NCBI GenBank assembly: GCA_964036665.1
Contig: OZ038527.1
Coordinates: forward strand, 26,081,901 to 26,145,900
Length of the DNA stretch: 64,000 bases
Direction: 5' to 3'
From: Gordius sp. MW1
Taxonomy: Eukaryota; Nematomorpha; Gordioida; Gordea; Gordiidae
The notes beneath the pieces are model-generated. The model was given only the letters and a program-made list of their open reading frames with translations, ran no database searches and was not told the DNA's origin. A program made the position numbers and the translations under genes. Positions 12,707 through 25,790 of the stretch are shown one piece after another. Position 1 is the stretch's first letter, and each line of letters begins with the position of its first letter.

Positions 12707-13836
12707 ATCTATGAAGATAGAAGGATACTTTTGAAGTTTATAGGATTTTGATAATTTACATGAGCTATAAAGGCGTGCTCCGATATAATTTAAATAATAA
12801 ATCTTTTGATAAGTTTTGTCAGAATCTTCCTTTTTGCTTTTTTAACAATTGTATTTGTCCAGTTTTAAAATATCAATTTGCACTGCGTCTCTAGGGGTTG
12901 GTATCTTAAATTAAAATTTCCAGTTTTTTTAGCTTATTACTATTATATCCTTATTCTGATGTTATGGTCAAGGTAGTTACTTATTATAACTTTCATCAAA
13001 AGGCTTCATCTATCGTTCCATTTTCTTTGTATGTTCCATTTAACTTTACTCATAAGTATATATTATATTTTAAGCGCATTAAATGGTTGACTTACTTCTT
13101 AGCAATACTAAAGGTCAAATGTATACCAAACCAACAATGGCAGAGCCAAGATTTGGATTGACGGGTAGCAAAGCTTGAAGTTGTAATAATAATTCCTATA
13201 AATTTGCTGTTACAGTGTGATCAAAAAATCGCATAGTAAGGTTAAGCACTTTCATTAACAATCGATTTAAATGCATCTAATATTAATTAATATTTTATTC
13301 TTCCTATTGTAATGCATTTGCGATTTATATAGTCATTATGTACAGGTATTTATAACAAGTATCAACGTTTGTACATTACATGTTTACATGATCAAATTAG
13401 GCACATTACAATTATAAGTTTACGAACAACATAATATGACATTACTAAGTTAAATTGGAATTAATTAACGAGGGTATTAAAATCATTAATTAGGGCATTC
13501 TGGTTGATTTTAAAGTTTAGACCTCGAATTATATATGTTAAATTATAGGTTATAAGACTATAACTTTGAGATTATTTTAATTGCACTGAAGGTTGGATGG
13601 TTAAAAAAAGTAATTGTTAATTCGTAAGACGTTCTTCGGCTTAAGTAAAACGCGCGATAGCTAAATGCCCTCAATTTTGCGTATTAGCTTATGTGTTGTA
13701 TCTTTGTTAAAATGGTGTCGATAGGTTTGTTGTGGAATGAAGTTTTAATAGTTATCACGATTCTCATCATGCAATACTTCCTTTCGCCTTCTGTTGGCTT
13801 GACTTAGCTGTGGGATGTTTTAATGACGAGTTGAAC
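12707..13836. other. Intergenic/3' flank of the calcium-channel subunit gene
   Basis: No coding frame supported. The part next to 13836 must include the 3' untranslated region of the minus-strand gene, but I did not find a convincing polyadenylation signal that fixes its end. Confidence 0.4.
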
Positions 13837-14087
13837 CTACCTACGAATTTTCATAGGTCTATTTTCGATGGCCTCTTCCGTAGTAAGAGCTCTATCATCT
13901 TTCCTCTTGTGCGAGTATATGATGAATACGAGACTAGCGGCTATGTATAAGGCAAGGGCCAGGCATGTCATGTAGAAACAGACTCCGTATCTCATGACGG
14001 CGTCTTTAGGGAAGGCGGCGGGCAAATATTTTTCTTCGTACAAATGAGACGAGATGACCATTTCGATGGTGACAAAACAATTTGCCG
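13837..14087 (-). CDS. Calcium channel gamma subunit, exon 4 (terminal)
   Basis: Acceptor TTTTAAAAG/CG; the stop codon is at 13837-13839. It encodes the rest of membrane segment 3, extracellular loop 2 ([16 protein letters not shown]), membrane segment 4 and the cytosolic tail. The in-frame ATG at 14061 is internal, not the start. Confidence 0.88.
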
Positions 14088-17000
14088 CTTTTAAAATGGT
14101 GAAAGCAAAAATACATAAAGTATAAAGCTTTTTTAAGAGATACTATTATTAATGTGACGTTAAAAGCAAAAAACTACCTTTGAAACCTCATTAATAATTT
14201 AAATGACCGTGGCCAGTTAGCTTAAATATTTTATAAACTAAATCGTTAATCGTGCTTCAAAACTGTTTCAAAAGTTTTATTATTATTTTTTTGTATTAGT
14301 ATAAAGACTAAAGAACAATTAATTATTTTAATACTATGAAACGACTAAAAAATTCTGTTTATACAATAGTTTAGTTCGATTAAAGACGTAATTATTATTT
14401 ACGAAATGATAAATTAGAAAGGACTTTAGAATTACCTTGTTTAAAGGTATATTTGAAAAAAAAAATTAAAAATTTCGTTTAAAATTCTGAAGCCATCCTT
14501 ATTACTTATTTGTTCTTTCATCTAGATTTATCAAACAGAAACAATCTAAATTGTTTTTTTTCTCTATTACCAGTACAATAAGCTAGTCAACACTACGTTG
14601 TATGAGTTTAAAGCGTTTACATTTCATAATCATTTGAAAGTTGTTGAAAAAATATCACAATCTTTATATGAAAAAAAAGTTTATTTTTTTGTCAAAAGCT
14701 TAGATTAAAGTACAAGCCATGATTTTAAATTGAAAATACAAAAAAAAATAAGGATAATTAACAAATCGATATATATAGGTTTAGAAATATAAGTATACCG
14801 GATAAAAAGTATAAGAAACCAGCTAGTCGTTTAAACATGTAACGCGGTTCAGTAAAACTGTATATAGAAAAGATGTGCGCTATCGACATTATGAAGATTG
14901 TAATTACGGCAAAGGCACCTTCAGCTCTGCTATAATCTAAATAAATCAACCATAAATTTAATTTTAAAATATGTGTAAAAAAGGATAAACTATCATCTGC
15001 TATACTAGATAAATAGTTTATTTTACGGTTTTTAATTTCTTAAATATATATATGTATATATTACGTAAGCTTGTTTCATCGGTTCTGGGATTATTTTCGA
15101 TTTCTTCTTTGGACGGAAACATAGGATGGGCATAGCAAGTAACTAAAAAATATGTAAAGAATAGAAATTTAAAACTTTTTAACAAAATAAACCTTATGTG
15201 AGTTTAAAATTGAAAACATTTTATTTTTCATGAGTGAATTTGTTTTAAATTTAATATTTTTGTAAGCCATGAATATACGGTGAAGTTAATTAAGATCATA
15301 GGCATTCAGGACCATCTACAGTATGCTGTTTGCTAAAAATCGGACAAGAAGAGTTCATAAAATCAGATAAAAAACAAGTCTAAAACTATTTTTATTAATT
15401 TATACAATTATTACAAAGATAATAATAGTAAAAAAATGTTTGCTTATCATAAAGTATATTGCATTAATTATGTATTAAAGGTAAGTGACATTTGTGTACA
15501 AATAGCAAAGCTATCATAAATTAGTTATTACGCTTTCACAATTATTGTCACATAATCATAAGCAAGAACTACTGTCTAACTCCTTCTTATAAAATGTAAG
15601 ATGAAAAGTGCTAATAAATAATTTAGTTTTTTTGAAAAAAAATCCTTTAAAATATATGTTCATAAATCCAAAATTATTTTAAAAAAAAATTTGATTATAC
15701 GTTCTTAAATTTTTGTTTGCAATAATAAAAATATACACTTCATGAGATTTATATAAAATGTGAATAACTTCATATAGGTCAACCCTAAACTTTTAAAATA
15801 AACCAATTTGATCTCATTTATGCTTTTTGACCGGTGTTCTAAAAGTTAAACATGGGCATTAAACATCACCAAAAAAGGTATTTCAAGCCACAGAGATGAG
15901 AATGACAAACTCGACCATATGAAGAAAGACTTTTTCATGACAAAAATGGGTATTCTTTGGAGTACATGACTAACGAAAAAATAGATTATGCTATGGGCAT
16001 ATACTTGGAAGGGAGACGAATGTTGTAAAAGTACTGGACATGGAGGTACTAATACTGGGGAAGAAAGGAAGGGGACGAATTCGTGTCACGTGGAAAGGGA
16101 AAGTGGACAAAGTTATGAAATCTAAGAAGATGAATTAAGACATCCAAGTTTTTTTATCTATAAATTATAGTTTAATTACCAATATAATTCTTTTAGTTAT
16201 TTTCAAAGTATATAAAATGCTCGAACTAACGGCCCGAACGGATTTTGGGACAAATAATGCATTGGACTCGGGACGATTTGAAGAAATTTTAAATGATTAA
16301 ATTTCGTTCTTTTTTCAATGTTTTAATATTTTGATATCAAAAATTAAAATAGCCCCTAAAATCTTAAAAACGGCTTAAGGTTTTAACAGCGCTCTGTAAT
16401 CCTCAGAGTTTTCAAAGTAACACACATGGGTTGGGCTGGTAGAATTATTAAATTCATGATCATGCTTATTTAAAATACGATATGCTTTAAATTTCATAAA
16501 ATATATTAAATCAAAGGATCGTGTTGATAGTAAAGTTGCCTATTAAAATAGATTTTCAGATCCCTCCATTAATTAATTTAATTCCAATAAAAGTGGCATA
16601 ATCTTTAAAGCTAACTCAAGAAAGTGTAGATAATCCACTTAAAAGGGTATATTTGAATATTTAACTCAGCTTTTAATTTATGTGGGAAAAAGCTAATGCA
16701 TAGCTGGCTACTTAACCTTTTAAAGATCGATATTAGCAACTTTAAATGCAAATTAAAATCTAGCTGGAAACATAAGTAGGGATAAAAAATAATTGTTATG
16801 TTATATAACAAACCTATGGGCGTAGTCATGATTATAACTAAAGGGGGGGGGGGGCAAAATTATTATTTTTTGAAATCTTACCCATAATCATAATAAATTT
16901 TACAGAATTTTTGGACTTAGAGAAAGCAGCCGTCCCTCCCTTCATCCCCTGGCTACGCTCATGAATAGATCCCTAAAAAATTCACTAACTAAGGATACAT

Positions 17001-20000
17001 AATTTATTTAAAATGTAAAAACTTTAATTTCCCTTTATGTATATTTCTCGTCTTTTTAACAATTTTTTTATCTTTTTTTATACAATTTAAACCTCTTTAG
17101 TCAGGATTCATATAAGGCAAAGGGGAAGTAAAATATTTTATTAATTAGTGAGACTTCAACTATAATTTGGATTAATGGGCTAGTTTTCTAAAAGAAAGCT
17201 AATGTTTTTTTATAAATTTATATATAAAAATGTATACTAGAATTGCTTTATAAACTTTAGAAAAGTTTAGTGTATGATAAAATATGTTTTTGTCTTATAT
17301 AATCAGGCAAAATTAAAATGCTAATATAGTCAATCAATACAAATGGTAAAATTGGGGAAAAATAATAAGGGATTGTCCATGATATTATGACCCAATTTAC
17401 CATTACATCCGTTCAATTAAAATTAATTGAAATCGAGCTAAAAGCAAACAAGTATAACCTTTTAGTATGCGAGATAATGCCTTTTTTACAATCAGGGCAC
17501 AACACAATCCAAGATTAAGTGCTACTCAGAACCCATTTCAAAGAATATTTTTAAAGCCATTACTGATGTTTTTCACTTTTTAAAATTGATTTTCTTTTTG
17601 CTATTTTACGTTTTTTTTAATCGAAATTGATGAGAAACTATAATTTTATCATAAGTTCGTGAATTTTGTTCATGAAAGTAGCTACTAGGGGAAGAAGAGA
17701 GGGGCAAAATTTTGTAAAATTTAATAGGATTATGGGTAAGATTTAAAAAAAATTATCATTTTGCCCCTACCTCAATCATTATTGCCCCCCCCCCTCTAGT
17801 TATAATCCTGGCTAAGCCCATGGGTTTGTTATATGACAATTAATAATTATAATTTATCGTAATTTTAATCGACATGAGACAGAAAGTAAAAATATTAATT
17901 AACCTAATTATATATCAAGTGGCCTTATCTCCATCGCCACACCCATTTCCATCCCTGTTTATAGGACTGATAAAATATCTAATTTTTATGATAGATAAAC
18001 TACCATTTTATGGATATTATAAAAACGTTGAAAAAATTTAGTAATATAATAAAAAAATAAATAGTAAAATGTTATAATTTTTTTGAAGTGCCAAATAGCT
18101 TTTATGTGCTGATTAATAAATTTTTTATATTCCCCAAATTTCCATATTTACTTAGCAATAAAATTAAATTTTTGAAGGGTGGCCAAGATAATGCAAATCT
18201 GAAATGTCAATACGTCATACTCATAAATATCCTTTATACTCGACTATTTATCAGATATCATCTGACCCAATTTGTTAATCAAATCCAAGCCAACACAAAG
18301 ATTTGAATCCTAATACATTAGATTAAAGATCTAGCCAACGGGATGGGGGGCATTGAGTGGCATTTGCCCCCCCCCCATCAATCCAAAAAGTTTTTATTTT
18401 TAATGAATTTTTTTTTTAAATAACTAAAAACTTTTTGCGCCTTCCCCTATCTCTAAAATAAAAATTAGAGTCTAATTCAGTTCCTTATACCTGTTAAAGG
18501 TGTGGGTTTGGTTTAGTCAACCTTAGGTTTTAGTCGACTAAACATCAAAGATTTTTTGGGGTCGGTTTTTCTTAATCAACCTCTAGGCTTAGTCGATATT
18601 TGAAAAACAAATTCGAGTGCAGGACTAGTCTTAATTAAACGAAAGGTCGACCAAACAAAACCCATCCGTTTTTTCGACAATAGTGTACTAACCATAAGAT
18701 GGAAAATATAAAATCTCCATAAATTGCATAGCGATTAAACGATTTTTTTACAAAAAAAACTTAAATGGGCGTAGCCAAGAGTGGATTTAGAGGGAGGCAA
18801 TAATGATTTAGGGCTGGGCAAAATGGTTTTTTGGGGTAATTTTAGCCATTATTATATTAAAACTGGATAAATTTTTGGGTTTAGAGGGGGGCAGCCGCCA
18901 CCCCCTGGTTACGCCCATGAAGTCTTATATAATATTATATAACTCAAAAACCATTTTTCCCATATCCAATATCAGCTAACAAGTATACTTATATAATCGA
19001 ACCATTACAGTCTCACGATTGGTAAATATTTATCAAAACTTATATTGATCTATTCAAATAAAATTTTTGATAATCGCGAAATCAAAATTGCTTTGAAATC
19101 ATTGCAATGGATGTTCATAATATATAATTTAATATTTAATTAATTAGTTCTCTAAAGGTTCGACGTTGACCCATATAATGACTAAAATTTTTATTACCAT
19201 TAACTAAATCATTAGACTAGATACTAAACTGCATAAACTTTATTGAAAATATTTAATATTTCGTTTAAATAATTTGTTAATATTGTTATTTATAATGATG
19301 GTTGTATTTAAAAGCGTTTTTCAAGCTAATTTTGGTTCCAGTATAAAAAAAATTGATGACCCCCTTTGCATCAAATCCCATAGGAGTTAGATTCCTAAAT
19401 TTAATTTTAAATGTGTCTATATGAATATTTTATCTTTTTGCAATTTCTATTAAGGAAAATGAATGAAAAATCGTAAAGTAATTTTTTAACAAAATATATC
19501 TAGGATGCAAACTTTAACTTAACCAAAACACATTTTTCGCAAGTTTAATTAAATAATCCCGACCAAAAAAATAGTTTATGATCAAGTTATTGGAATGACA
19601 GTTGAAACTAGTAAAAGAAATGCTTATTCCAATGCAGTGTAATCGTAAAATCAATTTCGCAAATGATGCCTAATGTAAAAGATAACCTTTGTTTTTTCTA
19701 CTACTCAATCAATATGGTTCCTAGTGGGAACAGGGGGGAAGAGGGGGGGGTGGTTAATTACAATGAGACAGCTGTTCATAACAAAGCCTCTACTCATACA
19801 TTCATACATACATTAAATACCATGGTACAGAATTCGTATGATGATGTTGAAAACCGCCGGGAAACAACCAATGATTTATAGGCTCAATTACATAACTATA
19901 AACTAAGCTAGTAACAAATAATATTTTGCTTGTTTTGTGACCATGGGGGTAGCCAGGAGTTAAAATAATGCAGAAGGGGGGGGCAATTATTATGATAATT

Positions 20001-21228
20001 ATATGAATTATAAAGGGGGGGGGGCAGGTGCCCTTTATGGGTTTACCTCCTTAGATCAATGTTGATTGCATAATTTGTTGGGGCAAAAATGTGCTCTTTT
20101 ATAGAAAAAAATTGAAATAGACATACTAAACACTGAATAACACATAATTACAATTTGGAACAAGTTAGGTTTAAAATTAAAAGCTTATTTCAATTATTTT
20201 AATTTTATTTATGTTTCGCTTGAGTATCGCGAACAATAAAATTTTTTATTACTTGGAACTAAATTAGAAGATGGAGAAGGTTACTGTTATATGTAAAATT
20301 TCTTTTTACGACATCAAAACAGATGTTTAATCGCTGATAAAGTGTGAAAAATTATAGCTAATTTCATCAAAATCGTTCTAACTAAATTCTTTTCTCGCCA
20401 TAAACTACAGTTGCTCTATTTTTTTGAAAATTTTTTAAATAAGCATAAATTTATTTTATAAATTGTAAATTTTGACAAAAATGGTAGGCTATATTTTGGG
20501 TATGCATAATTATTAGGATTAAAAGTTAATTTATAGCTAATTTTTTTTGCAAAACCCATTTTTTTGACATTTTTTTACATAAAAATACAGGGAATTAATC
20601 AAATGAACCATAAATAGTTTATTATAAATTAGGCCAGCCAATGATTGATAACTCATGAAAATTCTAACATATTACACAAGATTATAATATTAATTTCTAA
20701 AAATTCTTCCTTTTGCCCAAGCCTAAATAATCACCATTTTTGACCCACTACTGATTTATATAATTTGTTGAGCCCACAATATACGAATTATGTTCGATAT
20801 AGTTACTTATAAAAATTGTATTTTTCCCAAAGCCTTCAAACTTTAAAATACGCTATTAACAACCTTTTAGAAATCAACTACTTGTTAACTTAACAAGAAT
20901 TATAAGGTGTTTTTTCATTTTTTTTTGATTTAAATCAATTATGACAAATTAATAAATTACCTTGAGGTTTTGGTTTGGCCATCCGTGGCGAGGAGACATA
21001 GAGTGTTTGAATGCAATATTTCCATAAACCCGAATGGCTAGCTAAAAAATAATTTTGCGTCGCGTTAACGTATAAGGGTTCGGGCATCCTTAATAGAATC
21101 CAACGGCTGCAACCCACAGCTATACACATAAGTATCAAACCCAGGATCGAACCCCCGACTGTGGTCATTAGGATATTTTTCTCATTCTTTCGAATGCGTT
21201 CTTTAGCTTGTCTGGACAGGTAAGCCAT
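13837..21228 (-). CDS. Stargazin-like voltage-gated calcium channel gamma subunit (4 exons)
   Basis: A four-pass membrane protein of the PMP22/claudin/CACNG superfamily, expected in the plasma membrane as an auxiliary subunit of calcium channels or glutamate receptors. Exons: 20961-21228, 15065-15142, 14799-14936 and 13837-14087. The phases (1,1,1) match at every junction and all introns are GT-AG, giving 244 residues. Visible features are a hydrophobic segment at about 20-42, W43, N-glycosylation site NAT at 55, the GLW-x2-C signature at 67-72 with a second cysteine at C92, and hydrophobic segments near 123-143, 150-175 and 197-222. The block [17 protein letters not shown] and the SHKRK that follows the last membrane segment are typical of the family. 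The C-terminus (ENRPMKIRR) lacks a stargazin-type PDZ ligand. Intron 1 is 5.8 kb and full of MITEs. It could be another claudin-fold subgroup member, but the gamma-subunit assignment fits best. Confidence 0.85.
14799..14936 (-). CDS. Calcium channel gamma subunit, exon 3
   Basis: Acceptor TTTATTTAG, donor TCCG/GTATAC. It encodes membrane segment 2, the [13 protein letters not shown] loop and the start of membrane segment 3. Confidence 0.87.
15065..15142 (-). CDS. Calcium channel gamma subunit, exon 2
   Basis: A 78-bp exon between acceptor TTTTTTAG and donor TTAC/GTAATA. It supplies residues 90-115, the end of extracellular loop 1, including the conserved TCYAH cysteine C92. It is too short for ORF searches; phase and splice sites support it. 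Confidence 0.82.
15880..16150 (+). pseudogene. RTE-type LINE C-terminal remnant
   Basis: Located in intron 1 of the calcium-channel subunit gene, on the opposite strand. It contains remains of the RTE end region (ATGAGAATGACAAACTCGAC, then [32 protein letters not shown]). The same region occurs on the minus strand at 22935-23345. Stops and frameshifts make it non-coding. Confidence 0.65.
16815..16963. mobile_element. M1 MITE
   Basis: Starts TATGGGCGTAG, ends CTGGCTACGCTCATG, with a G run near 16844-16854. The flanks do not show a clear 8-bp duplication. Confidence 0.7.
17671..17822. mobile_element. M1 MITE, opposite orientation to the 16.8-kb copy
   Basis: Starts CATGAAAGTAGCTAC (diverged), ends CTGGCTAAGCCCATG. 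The flanks ATTTTGTT (17663-17670) and GGTTTGTT (17823-17830) match at 6 of 8. A C run lies at about 17785-17794. It and the 16815 copy form an inverted pair about 700 bp apart. Confidence 0.65.
18500..18687. mobile_element. M2 MITE (GTCGAC-containing inverted repeat)
   Basis: The left end GTTTGGTTTAGTCAACC pairs imperfectly with the right ACCAAACAAAACCCATCC. The interior has the TAGTCGACTAAAC and AAAACA-GACTAG motifs seen in all M2 copies. It lies in intron 1 of the calcium-channel subunit gene. Confidence 0.6.
18764..18919. mobile_element. M1 MITE
   Basis: Starts AATGGGCGTAGCCA, ends GGTTACGCCCATG. The flanks AAAACTTA (18756-18763) and AAGTCTTA (18920-18927) match at 6 of 8, consistent with an old 8-bp duplication. 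Confidence 0.75.
19942..20040. mobile_element. M1 MITE fragment
   Basis: The left end CATGGGGGTAGCCAGGAG and a following G run are present; the right inverted end is missing or unrecognisable. Confidence 0.45.
20961..21228 (-). CDS. Calcium channel gamma subunit, exon 1
   Basis: Starts at the ATG 21226-21228 and ends at donor CTCAAG/GTAATT. It encodes residues 1-89 plus one base: cytosolic basic N-terminus, first membrane segment and the GLWKYC motif of extracellular loop 1. Confidence 0.88.
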
Positions 21229-22930
21229 CTACTTTACAAAACGGACCACCGCTCCTTTTATTTCATTTATACCCTCTGTGGTGATGTATAAGAGCAACTT
21301 AGCTTTTGGAGTTAACTGTAGTGGCGATTCGCGAAGAGTTTAAGATAGCCGGGAGTGTAGTAATCAATTAGAGTTCGATGAATATCATGTGTCGTCAGTC
21401 ATGTCTTAGAATATTTTCATTTCTTCTTAACTGAAATTGACTACCGCAATCATGTATAATGAATGATAATTCACAAAGTTCGAAGGAGAGGGGGGGGTTT
21501 ACCAATTTAATGAATCAATGCTAATTCAAAATGGCGGGAGGGGGGTGTGGGTGAGAAGGGGAGAGTATTATACCTTATAGTTAATCTTGTTGAAAGGAAT
21601 AAGGGGACAGTTGTTCTTGACAATGGAGTTGTGATTTGTGTTCGAGATTATGGAAAGGTGTATAGACGCATACCGCCTGGGGTCGATTAGTACCCCAAAT
21701 GAGGGACCAGCCCCCTAAAAGCATAAATTGGATTCATTTTATCCGTTCCAACTGCTATAATAATTATGGAATTGCTATTGCCTAAGCGATCCCTACACCC
21801 CCAAAGGAAGGAGGCCTTTTTCTATAAATCTAGCTTTTGGGGGTGCGGTCTATTGCCCCATAGTTAGTACAACAGATCGATAATAACTCAGCCCACCCCC
21901 CCCCCCACCCTCGACCCTAGCTTTAAAAGCCCCAGCGAGCTAGATTTTATTGTATAAACAACATTGTTTATATTTCCAATAATATCATCTTACTACCCAA
22001 CAATCCAATCCTATTTTCTTTGAAGTGAGCGCGCCTGTCGGGTTTAGTAGAGTAGGAGGGAGGAAGGGAGAAGGTAAGGGGGTACCCTGTTGTAAAATAA
22101 ATAAATTGGATGGGTTTCATATATGATGGGCCAATATAACGAGATGTGTTCATTAAATTTAATTAAGGCCCACCCTCCTATTATGGTAATAAACGTGGCA
22201 GGGGGGGGGGGAGGGGGGTTGACAAGGTTGACTGTGCTTCAGACAAGATTCAATTAGGATCTTTCAAAAACACACATTTTAATCAGATAAACAGTGTGTC
22301 CATCTATGTATAGAATAGTTAGTAAGTAAGTACTATATATCTTTTGCCATTGGATTTGGAACTAGTATTTATTTATGCAATTAAATTTTTAATTTACACG
22401 GTCAATATTTACTGATTAAGTGAATTAAATTAATAAATAATATTATTATAAATATTAGCTTGTAGTCGATACTGATTCAGGTAGGGGCAATATTATAATA
22501 TGATTAACCATTTAAAAAATTAGAATGAAGAGGGGGGGGGTGGCAAGTGCCTCTCCGATCCTCTTGACTACGAATTCAAAATTCAGATGAACAAGATACT
22601 GAAATTTACACGAATAATTTAGAAATGTTTTGAAACCCTTTTTCAATTACATAATGCCTTTTTCCAACAAAAATATGAAGAAAATTATTTTAAAGATGGT
22701 TTTAGGTACTTGTAATGACGTTAAGCTTGCTTCTTCCTATGATTAATTTTTCAAAGTTTTTATAAAAATTTTCAGTTTACCTAAAATTTTATATTTTAAT
22801 CATTTATTTCTTGTAAAATAATCATTAATTTGTTGTAAAATTTTTTTACATTTTTTTATATTTTATAATCTGCAGCTCTTTCATATTATTAATTAACATA
22901 ATAGAGTTATAACTTGATTAGATGTGATAT
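21229..22930. other. 5' flank of the calcium-channel subunit gene, G/C-tract rich, no gene seen
   Basis: The part next to 21229 should hold the 5' UTR and promoter; I cannot point to a defined element. Beyond it are several long G or C runs (about 21490, 21540, 21895, 22200, 22535) of the kind found inside M1 MITEs. The full inverted ends were not recognised, so these may be worn MITE copies. Confidence 0.4.
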
Positions 22931-22934
22931 TCTT

Positions 22935-23345
22935 TTTCTTACAGTCGGTGGTTTTCTTTTCGAGTTTCTTCCGTATTGATCGGGTAAGGGTCATGTCTTG
23001 ACTAATCTTATTAGATTTCATAAATTTGTCCACTTGCCCTTTCCACGTGACGCGATGTTGTCCTCTTCCTCTCCTCCGGTACCTCCATGTCCAGTACTTT
23101 TTGAGATTTACATCATTCGTCTCCTTGCTTAGTATATGCCCATAGAACCTTAGCCCCGATTTTCGTTGATCATGTCCGCCATAGGTTGAATACCCATTTT
23201 TGTCATGAGAAAGTCTTCGTCATGTGGTCGAGTCTAGTATACCCCAAGCTCCACCGTATCATTCTCATCTCCGAGGCTTGTAAAATAACTTTTCTTCCGG
23301 GGTGTTTGTTGCCCATGTTTCACTTCCAAAGAGTTTATGTGCTTT
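22935..23345 (-). pseudogene. RTE-type LINE C-terminal remnant
   Basis: On the minus strand a YGSETWAT-like start (near 23320, slightly degraded), then EMRM-W, GVT/YTRLDH, a PMADMINENR-like block, the MGIY segment and a VTWKGQVDKF-like end appear in order across frameshifts. These are the C-terminal landmarks of RTE elements. It is non-functional. Confidence 0.7.
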
Positions 23346-23474
23346 AAATATATGTTCTAATTAAATTTTCACGAATAAACGATTTCCTTTGATTTTGTAC
23401 AAAAATAAATTTTATCCTTATCATACACAACCAAAAGTTATTTTTAATTTAAAGCCAAAGACTATTAATTTACA

Positions 23475-23656
23475 AAAGGGCGTAGCCAGGGGGGCCAGGG
23501 GGAGGCAGGGAGGGGCGCCTGCCCCCCCACTAAATTCAAAAATTCGTAAAAATTTAACACAATTATGGCTTAAATTTCAAAAAATTAGCATTCCGCCCCT
23601 GCCTAAATTATTGTTATCCCTCTCTGGTTGTGGTTTCAATCCTCACTGCGCCCATG
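23475..23656. mobile_element. M1 MITE
   Basis: Left GGGCGTAGCCAGGGGGG, right CACTGCGCCCATG, interior AAATT-CAAAAATT as in other M1 copies. Left terminal bases are altered. Confidence 0.65.
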
Positions 23657-25595
23657 ATCCTTGCGATAAGTTAATTTTAATTTTCCCATGAATTCAGTAA
23701 AATTCATTATTTTTAGAATGCAGTAATTGATAAAATCTAAAATTTTCCTCAGGTTATTATAATTAAGTTTAATAAAAGGGAAAAGAAAATGTTTATGTTC
23801 TTTTTACAATATTGCTATTTTGAGCTTAAGTCTAATTTGTACATAGAAGGGCCAAGTAGAGTGTCGAAATTAAAGTATCATGAAAATTATTTAACAGTTC
23901 ATAATGTTTTCATCGATTTTTGATTACGCTAATAATAAAAGATCCTTTTATAAAAGAAACAATTAATAGCCGCTATATTTTTTCATAACTTATATTTAAT
24001 TTATATAAAAACGATTACTAGGAACTTAGATCTTTAGGTAAGATTATACTTTTAGGGGAATTTAAAAGAGTATCAAAAATTATCAAAAATTCCTATTTGT
24101 ATAGTTAAAGATTAATAAGCTTAAATATTATATTAACTCTATCTTATAAAACGTAATGTCAAAATCTTTTGAAGAACATCAAATGCTCTTTCCTTGAAAT
24201 TTCCCTGCAAATATTCGACAGCAAACCCAGGTTGAATGCCACCAGTGAAGGGGGGGGGGGCAAGAAGGGGCAATTTTCCCTGCTAAAACATTTTTTTTAA
24301 TATATTTATTTAATTGCACAAAACCTGTTCATAAATTTGTTTTGCCTCTACCTTAGTTGAATGTATTAATTGCTATGCAATTTATAGGCTATCCGTCCGT
24401 TCTGTCCAATTTGTAATTTTAATTTAATTCTTGCTGTTGAAACTTATAATTTAAAAAAAATTGAACTTTTTATAAACGGTTCTTATTATGCATTCACAAA
24501 TAGCCTTGCTAATGACCGCTGGTTAGCATAAATATTTCGACCTCGCCCGAGCCCCAATTCCATTCATGTTTTTGTACCCGATTGACTACCTTTATATATA
24601 ATCTTTTTTGGCAACTTGTCTGAGTTGCTGCTTTATGTATATTTATATATAGTATACAGCAAGTATTTATGTATAATTGTTGCGACATAAATAATAAGCA
24701 TTTTTGAATTTTGATTTAATTAAGAATAGTAAAATTAAATGTAAGGCCAATTTAGAGGGAATAGATTTCTTTTTCAATAGGAAATTAGAAGGTTTCTTCA
24801 AGCAATTTCGTCATTTTCCCCTCCTTTTATGAATGTCGCTACGTTTTGACACCTTTTGTATGGATTCTTTAATTAAAACTGATATTGTTATAAACTAAAA
24901 ATGTTATATAACGGGCTTTTCAAGCCCTGGTTCAACGTTGTTAAATCATTAGTCTCTAGATATTAGTAATTTAAGTAATTACTAATACCATTAACCTATA
25001 ATACCTTAAAAAATGATATCCTAATTACATATTTGGCTTATATATTTTCAATCTAATTTAATGTAATGTGTTGTGTAATTTATTTGTAACATTAAATAAG
25101 GATTTTTAAAGGCCAATTACGTTTTGCTCCGCAAACTTTGAGTCCCATCAGGATTATCCACCATTTATATAAATTATTTAATAACTTTTTTATTAAATCA
25201 TCATTTAACTAATAAGTTAAATTAAATCCAATGTTATTATTTAGAAATGTGTTTAAAACACAAATTTTAAGTGCTCTACTATAAAAATTTAATAATTGTG
25301 TATTAATGTTATAAGCATAGGTGAAAATTTTTACTTAGCAACTCGTAATGTTTTAAAAAAGGGTAATTAATGCTGTTAACTAAGTCCTTGAGATTCATGT
25401 AGCTAGGAAGGCTAATATGTCATTACAAGTTTATAATCGGCTTAAAGAATATACAACAAAGGCTGAAAACACATTGACATTATTATTTTGTCACAATTTT
25501 GATCAATTATGATGGATAGATTTAATTCTCTTTTGCACATCTGTGTAAAAAACTCTTCCTCATTCCATTACGCTATCAATGTACCTTTTATGGTT
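23657..25595. other. AT-rich intergenic sequence with worn repeat fragments
   Basis: No gene seen. Around 24500-24640 lies a fragment of the second family C body type (TAATGACCGCTGGTTAGC, then TTTCGACCTCGCCCGAGCC), also present at 28600, 43540, 47040 and 62520. A G run at 24249 suggests another worn M1 copy. Confidence 0.45.
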
Positions 25596-25790
25596 ATTTT
25601 ATACATTAACTAGATAGACTGCTTATCAACGCACAAAATGTGCACACTTTTTCCACCATTTTAATGATGGCATGGTAAAGTAGTGATTACATAGAGAATT
25701 TCTATAAATTAAATAATATATTTAAAAGGTAAATATTAAAAATATAGAATTGGGTAGAGTGTATAAAACAACATTATAAAATAAATATTA

